A stretch of 64,000 nt of DNA from the NCBI GenBank assembly GCA_934613505.1, contig CAKTTB010000010.1, forward strand, positions 1-64,000, written 5' to 3'. The DNA is from an uncultured Oscillospiraceae bacterium (GTDB taxonomy: Bacteria > Bacillota > Clostridia > Oscillospirales > Oscillospiraceae). This document shows, piece after piece, positions 1 to 8,980 of the stretch. A program made the translations under genes and the position numbers. How positions within the stretch are numbered: the first letter of the stretch is position 1; every line of letters starts with the position of its first letter. The notes beneath the pieces were generated by a model, which saw only the letters and a program-made list of their open reading frames with translations, was not told the DNA's origin and searched no databases.

Positions 1-31
1 GCGTTAACATTTGCGATAGGGGTGGTATGCA

Positions 32-412
32 ATGGAACATCTCAAACTGTCTGACGGCGAATGGAAACTGATGAAAATGCTCTGGGCGGGGCAGCCGCAG
101 ACGTTGGCGGAACTGGTGACTGCTTTGGACGCGGACACCGGGTGGAGCCGGGCGACGATCTTTATGATGCTCAAGCGTTTGATCGCCAAGGGCGCGGTCA
201 CGATGGATGACAGCGGAAAATTTCAGAAATACAGCGCAGCAATCACCTACGCCGATGTCGAACCGGAGGAAACGGAATCGTTTCTGTCCAAGGTCTACGG
301 CGGCAGCGTCGGGATGATGGTATCAAGCTTAGTCGGGCGCGGCGCGCTGTCCGAACAGGAGATTCAAGAACTGAAAGCTATTTTGGATTCAGCGGAAACG
401 CGGGAGGTCTGA
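32..412 (+). CDS. BlaI/MecI-family transcriptional repressor (copy 1)
   Basis: A 126-residue winged-helix repressor of the BlaI/MecI/CopY family, which binds DNA as a dimer and is inactivated when a partner BlaR1-type peptidase is triggered. The helix-turn-helix occupies about residues 8-75 (LSDGEWKLMK opening, then ATIFMMLKRLIAKG), followed by a short dimerisation tail. The ATG at 32 follows a GGGGTGG stretch. The gene ends one base before the M56 peptidase gene, so the two are co-transcribed. It is about 85 percent identical by eye to the repressor at 34145, so this is one of two paralogous modules. The ligand is unknown; beta-lactams are a guess from the family, not from sequence. Confidence 0.93.
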   Translation: MEHLKLSDGEWKLMKMLWAGQPQTLAELVTALDADTGWSRATIFMMLKRLIAKGAVTMDDSGKFQKYSAAITYADVEPEETESFLSKVYGGSVGMMVSSLVGRGALSEQEIQELKAILDSAETREV

Positions 413-413
413 T

Positions 414-2750
414 ATGCTGCGAGACATTCTAACACTTTCGGCGCTGATTCTGGTTGTGCTGCTTGTGCGGGCGATATTCAAAAACCGCGTGCCGAAGCGG
501 ATGATCTATTGCCTGTGGCTGGTCGTGCTTTTGAAGTTCTGTTTGCCGGGAACTTTGTTTTCTCTGCCGGTTCTTCCGGCAGAGGACGCGGCAGCTCCGG
601 CACAGAGCGCAGAGCTGCCCGCGCAGACTACGCCGGTGATCCAGCAGCCGGCACAAACCGTGATGCAGCCGCAAACACCCGCGCAGCAGCAGGTTTCCCC
701 GGCACATGAAACCGCAAAACCGGCTGCAAAGCCGCTGGCGACGGCACAAATTCTCCAAATTGTCTGGTTCGGCGGCAGCGCATTGCTCGGACTCTGGCTG
801 TTCGGCGCGTGGGCGGTGTTTACGATTCGGCTGCACCGCGACCGGCGTTTTCTTGGTAAGCGCGGCGGAACTTGCATCTATGTTTCCGACGCGGTCAAAT
901 CGCCGTGTCTGGCCGGTCTGATTCCGGCGGTCTATCTGACGCAGGACGTGCCGCAAACGGACGAAGCGGAATTGATTGTGCGCCACGAGCTGACGCATCT
1001 GCGGCATCTGGATTTCCTGTGGTCGTTTTTCCGGATGGCGGTGGTAGTCGTGTATTGGTGGAATCCGTTCATCTGGCTTGCCGCGATTTGCTCCAAGCGC
1101 GACGCGGAGCTGGCGTGTGATGAGGCGGTCGCCGCCAGACTGCCGGAGAGCAAGCGCCTTGCCTACGCCCGCGCGATTCTGGCACAAGCACCGCGAAAAA
1201 CGGCAGCGCTGAGTTTGGCTGGACCTCCAGTCAAGGAGCGCATTTTGTTTCTCACGAAAAAGCATCGCACCAGCGTATTGTGTGTGATTCAGGCTTTGCT
1301 ACTCGTCGTGTCCGCGACCGGCTGCTCGTTTGCGGAGCTGACGCGGCAGAAATCGGGAGAGAGCACGCTGCCGGAAAACGCTCCGGTCACGGCAAAGCCC
1401 GCAGCTACGCCGGAACCGGCAGATGCGCTGATCGAGCAGGACGACCCGGCGGTTCTGCCGGTCGAGCAGGAAGCGCCGGGGCAGGAGCCTCCGCAGCTTG
1501 TCAACGACGGAAGCTATGATACGTCACAGCCCTTACAGGACTGGGAGCTGGCGCGCACCAACGGCGTGCAGACCGGCATGACGCAGGCGCAGGTCGAAGC
1601 GATCACGGGACCGCTCACCGAGAACGAAAACGGCATCTTAATGGACAGCCAGAACATTTCCTATAACTTCTGGGATCGCAGCGAAAGTGAAAGCGAACCA
1701 AAGCTGACCGAAATGATCTGGATCGCAAACGTGGAAAACGATGAGCTTGTCTATACGACCTCGCAGGATGTACCCGCCTTCCGCGGCATCTGCCTCGGCG
1801 ATACGATCAACGAAGTATTCGATCAATTCCCGTGTACCGACCGCGAGCTCAAAAGATGGGAGACACAGTATGTCTACGGCTACGATGGCGCGGACGATTA
1901 CGCGGTTCTGAATTTCATCGCCGACAGCTTCTATATGCTTTCTTTCTATGCCGACGGCCAATGGCGCGCATCCATCGACTTTTCCCGTGTCCAGCAGCGT
2001 GCGTTCCAAATCCAAATTTATGGCGAAACATACTGGCAGGATATGAGTCAGGCCGGAGAAGTGATGGCCGACCGGACACAGAACATGACGCTGACCGTTT
2101 CGTCCGGCGAGAAATACACGCTGTCCGACGCGGATACAGCGGCCGTGGAGGAGATCTACTCCGACAATTCCATGAGACCCGGCGGATGGGAGTCCGTATG
2201 CGTGTATCAGTTTGACATCCGGAATTGCAGCTACCGGCTGGATGAAACGTTTGAGCTTGCGGAGACGATCGTACGGATCGATGCCGATCACTATGAATAT
2301 TACATGAAGCGTCTCACAAGAGACGAATCAGAGACTATGAGAACGCTCATCGACCGGTATCGGCCAAACGTGCTTCAGCCTGTCCTCCTGCGGAGCGTGA
2401 CCGCAGATTCTGTCACAGCCGAGCACATTATCCTGCTCAATTCGTACCTTGCAGAAGATCTGCAGACGCTCAACGATTTGTACATCCCACCGGAGGACTA
2501 CCAATACGGATATTATTATCGAAGAATCTCCGACAAAACTTATACCTATACGGTCGCCCCGGACGCGCCTGTCACGATCTATGATATCTCACAGGTCTAT
2601 GGTGCGGGCGAAGACCGGCTGTATACCTTTGAAAACTGGCAGGATTTTGTCACGGCTGTGCAGGCAGACGAGAGACTACTCATCCAGCCCTATGTGCTTA
2701 CCATACAGAACGGCGTTGTAACAAAGCTCGAGGAGAAATTCTATAATTAA
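414..2750 (+). CDS. M56-family BlaR1-type membrane sensor peptidase (copy 1)
   Basis: A 778-residue partner of the upstream repressor. N-terminal membrane helices enclose a zinc peptidase domain with HELTH at residues 191-195 and the downstream DAELACDEAV motif near residue 230. A long Pro/Gln/Ala-rich loop separates the first helices from the rest. A last helix (around 290-305) ends in a lipobox-like Cys, after which the extracellular domain begins. That domain is not the penicillin-binding sensor of staphylococcal BlaR1: no SxxK serine site is evident and I do not recognise it. Signal sensing outside, cleavage of BlaI inside, is the family model; the signal here is unknown. Confidence 0.88.
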   Translation: MLRDILTLSALILVVLLVRAIFKNRVPKRMIYCLWLVVLLKFCLPGTLFSLPVLPAEDAAAPAQSAELPAQTTPVIQQPAQTVMQPQTPAQQQVSPAHETAKPAAKPLATAQILQIVWFGGSALLGLWLFGAWAVFTIRLHRDRRFLGKRGGTCIYVSDAVKSPCLAGLIPAVYLTQDVPQTDEAELIVRHELTHLRHLDFLWSFFRMAVVVVYWWNPFIWLAAICSKRDAELACDEAVAARLPESKRLAYARAILAQAPRKTAALSLAGPPVKERILFLTKKHRTSVLCVIQALLLVVSATGCSFAELTRQKSGESTLPENAPVTAKPAATPEPADALIEQDDPAVLPVEQEAPGQEPPQLVNDGSYDTSQPLQDWELARTNGVQTGMTQAQVEAITGPLTENENGILMDSQNISYNFWDRSESESEPKLTEMIWIANVENDELVYTTSQDVPAFRGICLGDTINEVFDQFPCTDRELKRWETQYVYGYDGADDYAVLNFIADSFYMLSFYADGQWRASIDFSRVQQRAFQIQIYGETYWQDMSQAGEVMADRTQNMTLTVSSGEKYTLSDADTAAVEEIYSDNSMRPGGWESVCVYQFDIRNCSYRLDETFELAETIVRIDADHYEYYMKRLTRDESETMRTLIDRYRPNVLQPVLLRSVTADSVTAEHIILLNSYLAEDLQTLNDLYIPPEDYQYGYYYRRISDKTYTYTVAPDAPVTIYDISQVYGAGEDRLYTFENWQDFVTAVQADERLLIQPYVLTIQNGVVTKLEEKFYN

Positions 2751-2846
2751 CAGCATATAACCCACGACAGCATGGACAAAGCATGGCGTACGGAAAGCAC
2801 CTGAGCGATACGGAAACGAAATCTTCGAGAGGAATTATCGAAGCGT

Positions 2847-2990
2847 ATGCAGAATGAAGCATGGCTGGATGAAGAAAACCGCATTGTGTCCTTTCACGAA
2901 ATTCCAGACAGCCGGTATTACAGCGCAGAGGAACACGATTTCTGGCAGGTGATTGTCAGCCTGATTCTGGCTGGGTATCGTGTGCAGTAA
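2847..2990 (+). CDS. small hypothetical protein
   Basis: A 47-codon ORF (MQNEAWLDEENRIVSFHEIP start, ending SLILAGYRVQ). Its composition is protein-like and it resembles short acidic ORFs often carried on Firmicute mobile elements, though I cannot name a family with certainty. It overlaps a 24-codon ORF (2783-2857, MAYGKHLSDTE start) in another frame, suggesting a decayed or translationally coupled pair. A good terminator follows at 3011. Confidence 0.45.
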   Translation: MQNEAWLDEENRIVSFHEIPDSRYYSAEEHDFWQVIVSLILAGYRVQ

Positions 2991-3010
2991 AGCGTAGATT
3001 TTTTAGAAGG

Positions 3011-3045
3011 CAGCTTGCAAGTTTTCGAGCTTGCAAGCTGTTTTT
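3011..3045 (+). terminator. intrinsic terminator
   Basis: Perfect 11-bp stem (CAGCTTGCAAG at 3011-3021 with CTTGCAAGCTG at 3030-3040), 8-nt loop, then five T. It closes the plus-strand unit of the BlaI/BlaR1 pair and the small ORF. Confidence 0.85.
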
Positions 3046-3320
3046 CTCTGCAAATTCAGAGTTGTTTCACCTAGCGTCGCACCTGTCGATATTTGTTCTG
3101 TTTCTACGCGCTTTTTTCGTGCAACCCCGCTGTTTTCCTTGAAACGGCAGGCTTTTTTTCAAATCACGACCCCAAGAGTGCTATTTTTGCTCTCTCAACA
3201 ACCCCCTCGCAAATCTCCGAAACTGCCCGCACGGCGGGCACACGCTCGGCTGCGCCGTGAAAACCGCACAAACTGCCGTCACGGGCGCGACGGGCTGGGA
3301 TTGGCGTTTTAGCTGTACGC

Positions 3321-3485
3321 TCAGCCTGTGTTTTCAATGAAATCGGCATATTTCCTCCTTGCGGCATCCTCGTCCAGTTTCCGCATCTGCCGATCATAGT
3401 CCTGTTGGAGCGCGAATTGAATTGGTCGGATTGTGAATAGCAGATTCTTCACCGCAGAAGACAAAAGCGCGAACATCCTCGACAT
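3321..3485 (-). pseudogene. relic of a gene of unknown function
   Basis: Minus-strand frame of up to 54 codons ending ALQQDYDRQMRKLDEDAARR...FIENTG. The last 32 residues have the charged, helical look of a real protein C-terminus, possibly a mobilisation protein, and no plausible N-terminus is present. The neighbouring 3061-3320 contains another long open minus frame without a start. I interpret 3050-3490 as remains of a mobile or accessory gene. An overlapping plus-strand ORF (3433-3651) cannot be excluded as the real one. Confidence 0.3.
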
Positions 3486-3651
3486 GTACTGGTGGCGGTT
3501 CTACGTTCTGTGTACGCAACGGATCAACTCAGATCCTAAACTGAACGGGCTTAAGACGATTTCTCTCAAGAAGATTGAAAAGCTTTGTTCTCCTGTCCAG
3601 TTTGATAATCTTGCGCAGGCGATAGACGCAGCTGCAAAGTCGATCTCATAA
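3433..3651 (+). CDS. hypothetical ORF, doubtful
   Basis: 72 codons (MNSRFFTAEDKSANIL start). No recognised domain, no clear ribosome site and partial overlap with the minus-strand relic. Listed because base composition drops here and the frame stays open, but it may be spurious. Confidence 0.2.
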   Translation: MNSRFFTAEDKSANILDMYWWRFYVLCTQRINSDPKLNGLKTISLKKIEKLCSPVQFDNLAQAIDAAAKSIS

Positions 3652-3792
3652 CACGTTATAATTCTTTTCTGACAATCTGCCGTACTTAACAGTGAACTTG
3701 CCTCCTCTGCATTCAAATCTTGCCGCGGTCTCGTTTTTCGTGATTCTTTTTATATCAGATATCCTCCCTGCCCCTCTGTTTTTGAAATGAGC

Positions 3793-3836
3793 AAAAACAT
3801 ATGCATCCGCCGGAACTATTCCGTGCGGATGCATAT
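3793..3836 (-). terminator. intrinsic terminator of the crRNA-like RNA
   Basis: Minus-strand hairpin: 12-bp outer stem (ATATGCATCCGC at 3836-3825 with its complement at 3810-3799), a one-base bulge, 5-bp inner stem and 3-nt loop, then GTTTTTG. The outer stem shares its first four bases with the end of the spacer-like segment. Confidence 0.85.
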
Positions 3837-3878
3837 ATTATAAATATCTATTTTCAATCCACTTGTATAATACAAGAC
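3793..3878 (-). ncRNA. crRNA-like RNA with degenerate type I-C repeat; candidate cas-regulating guide RNA
   Basis: Predicted 86-nt minus-strand RNA. It starts with GTC, then a perfect 7-bp stem (CTTGTAT / ATACAAG, 1-nt loop, 3876-3862), then GTGGATTGAAAA (3862-3851). This is the layout of the local type I-C repeats (GTC, stem, GTGGATTGAAAT) with a different stem sequence. Next comes the spacer-like TAGATATTTATAATATAT (3850-3833), then a 12-bp plus 5-bp hairpin and T5 terminator. The spacer-like part matches minus-strand 3987-3970 in the cas3 promoter (TAGATTTTTATAATATAT) at 17 of 18 positions. The mismatch is at position 6, a base flipped out in type I Cascade. The target is preceded by TTC (3990-3988), the type I-C PAM. 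Sequence facts are direct; the regulatory role is inferred from the CreR principle known in other CRISPR systems. Confidence 0.8.
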
Positions 3879-3884
3879 TACTAT

Positions 3885-3912
3885 AGTATACCAAACAAAA
3901 CATAAAAATCAA
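3885..3912 (-). promoter_or_regulatory. sigma-A promoter of the crRNA-like RNA
   Basis: Minus strand: -35 TTGATT (3912-3907), 16-bp spacer, -10 TATACT (3890-3885). The expected start, about 7 nt downstream at 3878, coincides with the GTC that begins the degenerate repeat. Confidence 0.75.
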
Positions 3913-3969
3913 TGCGAAACTGCATGGCTGTCAATTCTGCAGTTTTTCAATACGTTTTCTTTTTACAAA

Positions 3970-3996
3970 ATATATTATAAAAATCTAGAATATAAT
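3970..3996 (+). promoter_or_regulatory. cas operon 1 promoter with PAM-flanked target of the crRNA-like RNA
   Basis: A perfect -10 box TATAAT sits at 3991-3996 for plus-strand cas3 transcription. The -35 region is AT-rich and poor. Immediately upstream, on the minus strand, TTC (3990-3988) is followed by the 18-nt site (3987-3970) matched by the crRNA-like RNA. An effector bound here would cover the -35/-10 interval. 4003-4088 is the 5' untranslated region with no other feature seen. Confidence 0.65.
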
Positions 3997-4088
3997 ATTG
4001 ATTTTCTCAGCGAGTACGTTATACTGGAATTACAAAAAGCTGTTTCATATGACCGATTTTTACAAAAGCGCGAAAGCAGGTAGCACGA

Positions 4089-6461
4089 ATGAAGTATTAT
4101 GCACACAAGCGCGAGACGGCGGGCGGGCAGATCGTTTGGCAGACGGTTTGGACACATTTGCTTGGCGCAGCGCGGCGGGCAGCGGAGTGCCTGCGGCCGG
4201 TCGGGCTGGAAAATGCCGCATACCTTGCCGCATTGCTGCACGATATTGGAAAGTTCACTGCCGCATTCCAGCAGTATCTTGCCGCAGGCGATCGCAGCGC
4301 ACGGGGACGTGTGATCCACAGCTTTCAGGGCTGCCGGTACCTTCTGGAACAATTTCATCATGAAACCGATTCCGTTCGCTCCATTATGGCGTCCGAGCTG
4401 CTCGCGTTTGCTGTCGGCGCGCATCATGGGCTTTTTGACTGTGTAGATTCTGCGCGGCGGGTTGGGTTGAAGTACCGCTCTGAGATGCAGGGTATTTCTT
4501 ATGAAGAGTCCGTAGCGGGCTTTTTCTCACAGGAGATTTCCCAGCAGGAAGCAGAGCGGCTTTTTTCTGCCGCGATGGCAGAAATTGATCAAATCATAGA
4601 ACGGTTGGAGGAAAGCTACGCCGACGATCAGGAATATTTTTTCGTGGTCGGATTGCTGGCGCGGCTGCTCCTTTCCGCTGTGATGGAGGGCGACCGGCAG
4701 GATACGGCGGCATTTATGAGTGGCTGTATACCGCAGGACTTTCCGAAGGACATGACGCCGGTCTGGGCGGCACGGCTTGCCTATCTGGAAGAAAAGCTGC
4801 GAAAATTCCCGGGCGATGGGGTGGTTACGCATGCACGGCAGCAGATATCCGAAACGTGCAGGGCATTTGCGGAGAAACCGCCTGGCATTTACCGGCTGAA
4901 CATTCCGACCGGCGGCGGAAAGACACTCAGTTCTCTGCGGTATGCGCTGGCACATGCGAAGCAGTTCGGTAAAAAGCGTCTGATTCTCACTTCCCCGCTG
5001 CTGTCAATTCTGGAGCAGAATGCCGACGTCATCCGGGCATTTGTTGGAGACGACCGGTTGATTCTGGAGCATCATTCCAATGTCGTGCAGACGGAAGTTT
5101 CGCAGGACACGCTTGACGAGCGCGAGCTGCTGGTGCAGAGCTGGAACGCGCCGATCATTCTGACGTCTCTGGTTCAGCTGCTGAATACCCTGTTTGACGG
5201 AAAAACAACGTCTATCCGAAGATTTCAGGCGCTTTGCGACAGCGTCATTGTGATCGACGAGATTCAGACCGTACCGGTCAAGCTGCTGTCGCTTTTTAAT
5301 CTTGCCATACAGTTTCTGAGTGAGCAGTGCCGCGCGACCATTGTTTTGTGCTCTGCAACGCAGCTATGCCTTGAGCAGGCAGAGCACCCATTGCGGCTCG
5401 CGCCGGAAGATATCGTACCGTATGACAAGGCGCTTTGGGCGGCATTCCGAAGGACGGAACTTCAGCAGATCGGCAGCCGCCGGTTAGACGAACTGCCCGA
5501 TCTGATCCGCGCGCAGATGGAAACCACAGACAGTCTGCTCGTCGTGTGCAACAAAAAGAGCGAAGCAGCGTATCTGCTGGTGCACACCCGTTCGTCGGAA
5601 TACCGAAGCTTCCATTTGTCTGCGGCGATGTGCCTGCAGCACCGGCGCGATGTGCTGTCCGAACTGCAGTCCACGCTCACACAGGGCAAAAAAGTTCTCT
5701 GCATCGCCACGCAGGTCATTGAAGCTGGTGTAGACATCTCATTTGGGGCCGTCCTGCGGCTGACAGCCGGAATGGACAGTATCGTGCAGGCTGCCGGCCG
5801 GTGCAACCGCAACGGAGAATCTGAAACGCCGTGCCCGGTATATGCTGTGAATTGTACAGACGAAAAGCTGGGCATGCTGCGCGATATTCAGCGAGGAAAG
5901 GACGCTGCGCTGGCACTGATGAACGCATTCGGGGCTTCGCCGGAGCGCTTTGGCAGCAGCCTGTTTTCAGATGCATCCATTCAATATTATTATTCTGTGC
6001 TGTACCGGGATATGGCGGCAGGGGAACAGGATTATTATATTCCGGATCAAAAGGCAACGCTTCTTGATCTGATGGCGCTGAATAAAAAATATGCAGACGA
6101 ACGCTGCGCAGACGCGTCATTCTTTTTTCTGCGGCAGGCATTCAAAACGGCAGGGCAGTATTTTTCCGTATTTGATGAGGATACAACCGACATTCTGGTC
6201 CCGTATGGAGACGGCAGGCGGCTCGTGGCAGAGCTTTGCTCGGAGCGGTGTCAATATGACGTATCCTGCCGCGCGGCAGTCCTGAAGGAGCTGCACGCAT
6301 ATTCCGTCAGTATTTATCAGCATCAGAAAAAGCAGCTGGAACAGGCGCAGGCGCTCGTTCCGGTCTGCTGCGGATGCGCGTTGGTGCTGGCAGAGGGGTT
6401 CTATGATGCCGAAGCTGGCTTGAAGGCAGAACAAAATTCACTTGGCTTTTGGGAGGTGTGA
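4089..6461 (+). CDS. cas3: CRISPR-associated helicase/nuclease Cas3, type I-C system 1
   Basis: 790 residues. The N-terminal HD nuclease has HD at residues 51-52 (LLHDIGKF) and a later GAHHG motif. The superfamily 2 helicase follows, with Walker A IPTGGGKT near 275, IDEIQT as the DEAD-like motif II, CSATQ motif III and [11 protein letters not shown] motif VI. Cas3 is recruited by DNA-bound Cascade and degrades the target. It is the first gene of a four-gene operon on the plus strand and diverges strongly from the Cas3 of system 2, so the two operons are not a recent duplication. The initiating ATG follows a weak AGCAGG stretch. Confidence 0.95.
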   Translation: MKYYAHKRETAGGQIVWQTVWTHLLGAARRAAECLRPVGLENAAYLAALLHDIGKFTAAFQQYLAAGDRSARGRVIHSFQGCRYLLEQFHHETDSVRSIMASELLAFAVGAHHGLFDCVDSARRVGLKYRSEMQGISYEESVAGFFSQEISQQEAERLFSAAMAEIDQIIERLEESYADDQEYFFVVGLLARLLLSAVMEGDRQDTAAFMSGCIPQDFPKDMTPVWAARLAYLEEKLRKFPGDGVVTHARQQISETCRAFAEKPPGIYRLNIPTGGGKTLSSLRYALAHAKQFGKKRLILTSPLLSILEQNADVIRAFVGDDRLILEHHSNVVQTEVSQDTLDERELLVQSWNAPIILTSLVQLLNTLFDGKTTSIRRFQALCDSVIVIDEIQTVPVKLLSLFNLAIQFLSEQCRATIVLCSATQLCLEQAEHPLRLAPEDIVPYDKALWAAFRRTELQQIGSRRLDELPDLIRAQMETTDSLLVVCNKKSEAAYLLVHTRSSEYRSFHLSAAMCLQHRRDVLSELQSTLTQGKKVLCIATQVIEAGVDISFGAVLRLTAGMDSIVQAAGRCNRNGESETPCPVYAVNCTDEKLGMLRDIQRGKDAALALMNAFGASPERFGSSLFSDASIQYYYSVLYRDMAAGEQDYYIPDQKATLLDLMALNKKYADERCADASFFFLRQAFKTAGQYFSVFDEDTTDILVPYGDGRRLVAELCSERCQYDVSCRAAVLKELHAYSVSIYQHQKKQLEQAQALVPVCCGCALVLAEGFYDAEAGLKAEQNSLGFWEV

Positions 6462-6462
6462 G

Positions 6463-7197
6463 ATGAAGAATACGAAGCATGACAACATTGTGGAATTTCA
6501 GGTGAGCGGCAGCTACGCTCTGTTTTCAGATCCCATCGTACGAATCGGCGGTGAGAAGTGCTCTTATCAGGTGCCGACCTACGAAGCGCTCAAAGGCATC
6601 CTGAGCTCAGTCTACTGGAAGCCGACATTTATGTGGGTGATCGATACGGTTCGGGTGATGAACCCTATTCAGATGGAGACGAAGGGCATTCGCCCGATCA
6701 AGTACAACGGCGGGAACGATCTGAGTTACTATACTTATCTGAAGGACTGCCGCTATCAGGTGCGCGCGCATTTTGAGTGGAACGAAAACCGCCCGGAGCT
6801 GATTGCAGACCGCAGCGAGAACAAGCACCATGAAATCGCCAAAAGAATGATCCGCAAGGGCGGCCGCCGGGATATTTTTCTGGGCTGCCGGGAATGTCAG
6901 GGCTATGTGGAGCCGTGTGTATTCGGTGAGGGCGCGGGCGCCTATGACGAAACGCCTGTGTTGGCATTCGGACTGATGTACCATGGCATTACCTATGCGG
7001 ACGAAGCGTATTCCGAGGAAACGAAAGGAAAGATGACCGTGCGGTTCTGGAGCCCGGTGATGAAAAACGGCATTATCACGTTCCTGCCGCCGGAGCAGTG
7101 CCCGCAAAGCAAAACGATCTGCGGCATGGGAATGAAGCGGTTCGGCACAGAGCTGCAGAACTTCTCAGGTCTGCGGGAATTTGGCGAGGTGACGTGA
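6463..7197 (+). CDS. cas5c: type I-C Cascade subunit and crRNA endonuclease Cas5c
   Basis: 244 residues. Cas5c (Cas5d) replaces Cas6 in type I-C: it cuts the repeat hairpin and keeps the 5' handle. The N-terminal [11 protein letters not shown] and [14 protein letters not shown] segments fit the family, and KHH plus the glycine-rich [11 protein letters not shown] stretch fall in the catalytic/RNA-binding region. The ATG at 6463 lies 6 nt after GGGAGG. It starts one base after the cas3 stop and overlaps cas8c by one base. Confidence 0.94.
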   Translation: MKNTKHDNIVEFQVSGSYALFSDPIVRIGGEKCSYQVPTYEALKGILSSVYWKPTFMWVIDTVRVMNPIQMETKGIRPIKYNGGNDLSYYTYLKDCRYQVRAHFEWNENRPELIADRSENKHHEIAKRMIRKGGRRDIFLGCRECQGYVEPCVFGEGAGAYDETPVLAFGLMYHGITYADEAYSEETKGKMTVRFWSPVMKNGIITFLPPEQCPQSKTICGMGMKRFGTELQNFSGLREFGEVT

Positions 7198-8978
7198 TGG
7201 GCCTTTTGCTGAAAGCAGTAGAAACATATGACGCGAATGCCGATCTGGTCGGCGTATATCAGGCGGGACGCGACCCGCTTGCGCCAATCGGGCATATTCT
7301 GACGAACGCAGGCATTGGGATCACTCTGAATGCACAGGGGGTATTTCTGTCGGCACGAAGGGTGGAAAAATCGGAGCCGAAAATACTGATCCCCGTCACA
7401 GAAGACTCCAGTGGGCGCACCAGCGGGCTGGCAGCACATCCGCTTTGTGACCAGCTGAAATACATCTCCTGTACCAACGAAAAAGCGCATACCCTTTATT
7501 TACAGACGCTGCACGCATGGATGCGTTCGCCGCATTCACATCCGTTCCTGCAGGCGGTTTTCTCCTACGCAGAAAGCGGAACAATTCTTAGCGATCTGAC
7601 GAAAGCGGGTATTCTGGATTCGGCAGAGCACTATGATGAAAAGCTGCTGGTTTGCTGGCGCGTTCACGGCTTTGTGGACGAAGAGCCCGCCTGCTGGAAA
7701 AACAGGAATCTGTTTGACGCATTTGTCGCTTATTACTGCAGCCGAGTTTCAGAGCGAGGCATCGGGTTCTGCATGATCGACGGAAAGACAGCACCGGCCG
7801 CGGTGCAGCACCCGAAGGGGATCATTCCCGTAAATGGGAACGCGAAGCTGATCTCCGCCAACGATACAAGTGGTTTTACCTACCGCGGGCGCTTTTCAGA
7901 AGAATGGCAGGCAGCGAGCGTCGGGTACGCTGCCTCGCAGAAGGCGCATAGTGCGATCCGCTGGCTGGCATCGGACCAGGGGGTACGCGAGTTTTCCGGC
8001 AACCGCATTTTCCTGTGCTGGAGCCCGCAAGGGACAGCCATTCCAAAGCCGATGCGCAGACTGCGCAGTGCAGAAACGGAGATACTGTGGAAGCCGAGCG
8101 ATTATCATGAGCAGCTCAAAGGTACGCTGCTGAGTTTTCGGAGGGACCGGCAGTTCCGCGGCACGGACTCTGCGATCCTTGTGAGCTTTGACGCCGCGAC
8201 AACCGGACGTCTTTCCGTTACATACTATAACGAGCTTTCCCTCAGCACATTTTTAGAGCGGATGCAGACATGGGACGCGCATTGCTGCTGGTATGCCGGA
8301 AAGTATGGCATTCAGGCACCGAATCTGTTCCAGATCGTAGAAAGCGCATACGGTACACAGCGCGGACAGTTTCTGGAGACCGATGATCGGATCCAGCGGC
8401 AGCATTTGCAGCGGCTGCTGAACTGCAAGGTGAGCGGCGGCGTGTTCCCGCAGGATATTGTAAAGATTTTGGCAGAGCGGGCGTCCATGCCGCTTGCTTA
8501 TGAGGAAGCGGTCTGGCGGCGAATCCTGCACGCCGCCTGCTCCGCAATTCAAAAATATCGATACGACACAAAACAGGGAGGCGATGAAATGGCTTGGGAA
8601 TTGGACAAGAGGGACCGCAGCTTTCAGTATGGCCGGCTTCTGGCGGTCATGGATCGTGCAGAGCAGGACTATTATTACAAAACACAGGAGAGCCGTCAGA
8701 CAAACGCGATCAAATTTATGAGTGAGTTCCGTCAGCGGCCGTTCTATGTATACGAACGGGTCAACCGCCATCTGCATCAGGCATATCTGAACCGGATAGA
8801 ACCCTGGCAGGCAAACCGATATGAGCGCCTGACCCGCGAGATCATCGGGATCATACGGGAGTTCCCGGAGGAGGAACTGAACAAACCGCTGTCCGATCTC
8901 TACCTGATGGGCTATGACCTGCAAAGAAATGCGTTTTTTGCAAGAAAAGAAACAAGCAATACGGACGAGGAGGAATAA
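7197..8978 (+). CDS. cas8c: type I-C Cascade large subunit Cas8c (Csd1)
   Basis: 593 residues, normal for Csd1. Cas8c recognises the PAM and carries the large-subunit role in the interference complex. The start [12 protein letters not shown] is typical and overlaps the cas5c stop as TGATG. The C-terminal 129 residues can also be made separately from an internal start (see Cas11c). It forms one operon with cas5c upstream and cas7c two bases downstream. Confidence 0.94.
   Translation: MGLLLKAVETYDANADLVGVYQAGRDPLAPIGHILTNAGIGITLNAQGVFLSARRVEKSEPKILIPVTEDSSGRTSGLAAHPLCDQLKYISCTNEKAHTLYLQTLHAWMRSPHSHPFLQAVFSYAESGTILSDLTKAGILDSAEHYDEKLLVCWRVHGFVDEEPACWKNRNLFDAFVAYYCSRVSERGIGFCMIDGKTAPAAVQHPKGIIPVNGNAKLISANDTSGFTYRGRFSEEWQAASVGYAASQKAHSAIRWLASDQGVREFSGNRIFLCWSPQGTAIPKPMRRLRSAETEILWKPSDYHEQLKGTLLSFRRDRQFRGTDSAILVSFDAATTGRLSVTYYNELSLSTFLERMQTWDAHCCWYAGKYGIQAPNLFQIVESAYGTQRGQFLETDDRIQRQHLQRLLNCKVSGGVFPQDIVKILAERASMPLAYEEAVWRRILHAACSAIQKYRYDTKQGGDEMAWELDKRDRSFQYGRLLAVMDRAEQDYYYKTQESRQTNAIKFMSEFRQRPFYVYERVNRHLHQAYLNRIEPWQANRYERLTREIIGIIREFPEEELNKPLSDLYLMGYDLQRNAFFARKETSNTDEEE
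8589..8978 (+). CDS. cas11c: Cas11c small subunit from an internal start in cas8c
   Basis: In-frame ATG at 8589 (MAWELDKRDRSFQYG start) lies 6-8 nt after a strong AGGGAGG (8576-8582) inside cas8c, giving a 129-residue helical protein. Type I-C complexes are known to contain Cas11 translated from within cas8c. The internal ribosome site is seen directly; its use is inferred. System 2 has an equivalent site at the matching place. Confidence 0.72.
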   Translation: MAWELDKRDRSFQYGRLLAVMDRAEQDYYYKTQESRQTNAIKFMSEFRQRPFYVYERVNRHLHQAYLNRIEPWQANRYERLTREIIGIIREFPEEELNKPLSDLYLMGYDLQRNAFFARKETSNTDEEE

Positions 8979-8980
8979 AC

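Noticed and set aside
429..1265. Antisense ORF of 278 codons under the first M56 gene
   Set aside because: Arg/Gln/Cys-rich shadow of a well-supported gene.
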